Assembly: GCA_003567835.1 (NCBI GenBank)
Contig: PWYO01000205.1
Location: forward strand, 1 to 5,618
Origin: Actinomycetota bacterium
GTDB taxonomy: Bacteria; Actinomycetota; Humimicrobiia; Humimicrobiales; Humimicrobiaceae
DNA: 5,618 bases
Direction of reading: 5' to 3'
Translations under genes and position numbers: made by a program
In this document: positions 4,624-5,618 of the stretch, in pieces
How the letters are laid out: each line of letters begins with the position of its first letter
How positions within the stretch are numbered: the first letter of the stretch is position 1
Notes under the pieces: model-generated
Database searches by the model: none
What the model was told of the DNA's origin: nothing
What the model saw: only the letters and a program-made list of their open reading frames with translations

Positions 4624-4651
4624 ATTATAAAGCCCTGGATTTCCTAGTCAA
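4624..4651 (-). promoter_or_regulatory. Promoter of the HAD phosphatase (and probably ytxH)
   Basis: TTGACT (4651-4646, 5 of 6), a 16-base spacer, and TATAAT (4629-4624, perfect). The expected start near 4617 gives a leader of about 27 bases with a good Shine-Dalgarno. It is the best-matched promoter in the window. Confidence 0.8.
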
Positions 4652-4704
4652 ACTTTAAAGGATTAGTATTTATTCTGGTTTCAATGTTAGAATAATGGAT
4701 AGAG

Positions 4705-4709
4705 AGGAG
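4705..4709 (+). promoter_or_regulatory. Shine-Dalgarno for mgtC TTG start
   Basis: AGGAG, 10 bases before the TTG at 4720. Nearby ATG (4695) and GTG (4709) codons are out of frame, so the TTG is the supported start. I see no convincing sigma-A promoter for mgtC between 4652 and 4704. Confidence 0.7.
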
Positions 4710-4719
4710 TGAAATAGGG

Positions 4720-5412
4720 TTGGCAGAAAAACTTATTGCTGAAATTGCTTTTGAGTGGGGAGACTTTATTAGTAATTTTCTCTTACCCGGTTTTCTAGCG
4801 GTTATTTTTGGCGGAATCATAGGGTTCCAGAGAGAAAAAACCGACCGGCCTGCAGGGATGCGGACACATTCCCTGGTTTGCCTGGGCTCCACTGCATTTA
4901 CCTTGGTTTCCTATTTGGGCTTTTTCTCTTTTGCCTCCACCGATTATGCCCGTGTCGCTGCAGGCGTGGTGACAGGTATTGGCTTTATAGGTGCCGGGGC
5001 CATATTCCGAAGGGGCCCCCTGGTAAAAGGAGTGACCACCGCAGCCAGCATATGGATTGTGGCCGCCATCGGCATGGCCCTGGGTGTAAAACTGTATTAT
5101 CTGGCCCTGTTGGTCACCGTATTGGGCTATATCATATTGACTGCGGTAAAATACTTTGAAGACCGGTTTATAAGCCCTCCCACCTATTCCATCAAGATCA
5201 CCGCAGATGATACCCTGACTGATTTTAAGAAAATGGATGAAATCTTAACCCAGCTGGCGGTTATAAGAACTAGGATTTGCAGGACAGGTGATGAAAAAAC
5301 CCTGGATCTCCTGATAAACGTACAGAGCAGAAATCCCGATTTTGCCCTCATAGCAGCCAAGAAGCTGAAACAAATAAAACATATCAAAACCATTGAAATC
5401 AGCCAATTTTAA
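4720..5412 (+). CDS. MgtC/SapB family membrane protein
   Basis: A full-length 230-residue inner-membrane protein. The N-terminal MgtC domain (about 20-145, PF02308) shows the family blocks GGIIGFQREKTDRPAGMRTH (31-50), VTGIGFIGAGAIF (84-96) and the KGVTTAASIW to GMALG stretch (103-122), with about four to five membrane segments. A soluble C-terminal domain (about 155-230), ACT-like in related proteins, follows. MgtC proteins are tied to growth at low Mg2+, control of the F1Fo ATP synthase and intracellular survival in pathogens; in a non-pathogen the likely role is Mg2+ or envelope homeostasis. The start is TTG at 4720, supported by AGGAG 10 bases upstream. The yihY-like gene begins 3 bases after its stop, so the two form an operon. 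No riboswitch was seen upstream. Confidence 0.92.
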   Translation: MAEKLIAEIAFEWGDFISNFLLPGFLAVIFGGIIGFQREKTDRPAGMRTHSLVCLGSTAFTLVSYLGFFSFASTDYARVAAGVVTGIGFIGAGAIFRRGPLVKGVTTAASIWIVAAIGMALGVKLYYLALLVTVLGYIILTAVKYFEDRFISPPTYSIKITADDTLTDFKKMDEILTQLAVIRTRICRTGDEKTLDLLINVQSRNPDFALIAAKKLKQIKHIKTIEISQF

Positions 5413-5415
5413 CCC

Positions 5416-5618
5416 ATGTCTAAATTAACCAAAGTAAGAATAATTTCTGTAAGATATATCCGAAAACTGGTTGAAAAATTTTTTGCAGACGGCAGCATCA
5501 TGCTGAGCTCATCCATTGCCTATTACTTTTTATTCTCCATTTTCCCCCTGATGCTTATCCTGATCTCCATCAGCGGTTTTTTAGTGGACTCTCTGAACTT
5601 AAGCGTCCCTATACTGGA
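5416..5618 (+). CDS. YihY/BrkB family inner membrane protein, N-terminal part (runs off right edge)
   Basis: The first 67 residues of a protein of the YihY/BrkB family (PF03631, often mislabelled ribonuclease BN). After a basic, amphipathic N-terminus, residues 31-57 form the signature first helix, with SSSIAYYFLFSIFPLMLIL, matching the family's AxxxAYYxLxSxFPLLL pattern. Full-length members are about 270-300 residues, so most lies beyond position 5618. The ATG at 5416 is 3 bases after the mgtC stop; no Shine-Dalgarno is clear, so translation is probably coupled to mgtC. The family's function is unsettled (transport or envelope roles have been proposed). Confidence 0.88.
   Translation, partial: MSKLTKVRIISVRYIRKLVEKFFADGSIMLSSSIAYYFLFSIFPLMLILISISGFLVDSLNLSVPIL

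Noticed and set aside
1..5618. CRISPR array, transposon, integron, prophage or toxin-antitoxin system.
   Set aside because: I saw no regularly spaced repeats, no transposase, integrase or phage frames, no target duplications next to the tRNA genes, and no small gene pair fitting a toxin-antitoxin module.

Overview
The window looks like the chromosome of an anaerobic, moderately AT-rich member of the Firmicutes (Clostridia). The signs are a clostridial-type rubrerythrin, a compact array of five tRNA genes that all encode their own CCA ends, AGGAGG-type ribosome binding sites, TTG as a start codon, and a small YtxH-type membrane protein. I cannot name the genus. Nothing here is mobile: there is no transposase, integrase, phage gene, CRISPR array or rRNA.

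Layout from left to right. (1) Positions 1-1228, minus strand: a tightly packed operon transcribed right to left. It runs from rubrerythrin through a small polytopic membrane protein (PF06541/TMEM229-like) to the N-terminal third of the 16S rRNA methyltransferase RsmI, which is cut by the window edge. The first two genes share one base (TAATG) and the last two are 4 bases apart. (2) Positions 1229-1556: a 328-base noncoding divergent region with candidate promoters for both sides. (3) Positions 1557-2579, plus strand: a two-transmembrane K+ channel with a complete RCK (TrkA-N plus TrkA-C) regulatory module. Its promoter sits so close to the best start codon that the mRNA may be leaderless. (4) Positions 2580-2838: a noncoding gap. 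(5) Positions 2839-3265, minus strand: a tRNA operon in transcription order Lys(UUU), Glu(UUC), Val(UAC), Asp(GUC), Phe(GAA), with its own promoter. (6) Positions 3374-4590, minus strand: a HAD subfamily IIB phosphatase followed by a YtxH-domain protein. The ytxH stop codon lies 5 bases before the tRNA promoter -35 element, with no visible terminator. (7) Positions 4720-5618, plus strand: an MgtC/SapB-family membrane protein, then 3 bases later the start of a YihY/BrkB-family membrane protein that runs off the right edge.

Functionally this is mostly housekeeping: translation (tRNAs, RsmI), peroxide defence (rubrerythrin) and ion or envelope homeostasis (K+ channel, MgtC, YihY). I did not find a clearly new multi-gene system. 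The items most worth a second look are the likely leaderless, atypical-filter K+ channel, the uncharacterised membrane protein locked between rubrerythrin and RsmI, the G1-U72 pair in tRNA-Glu, and the missing boundary between ytxH and the tRNA operon.
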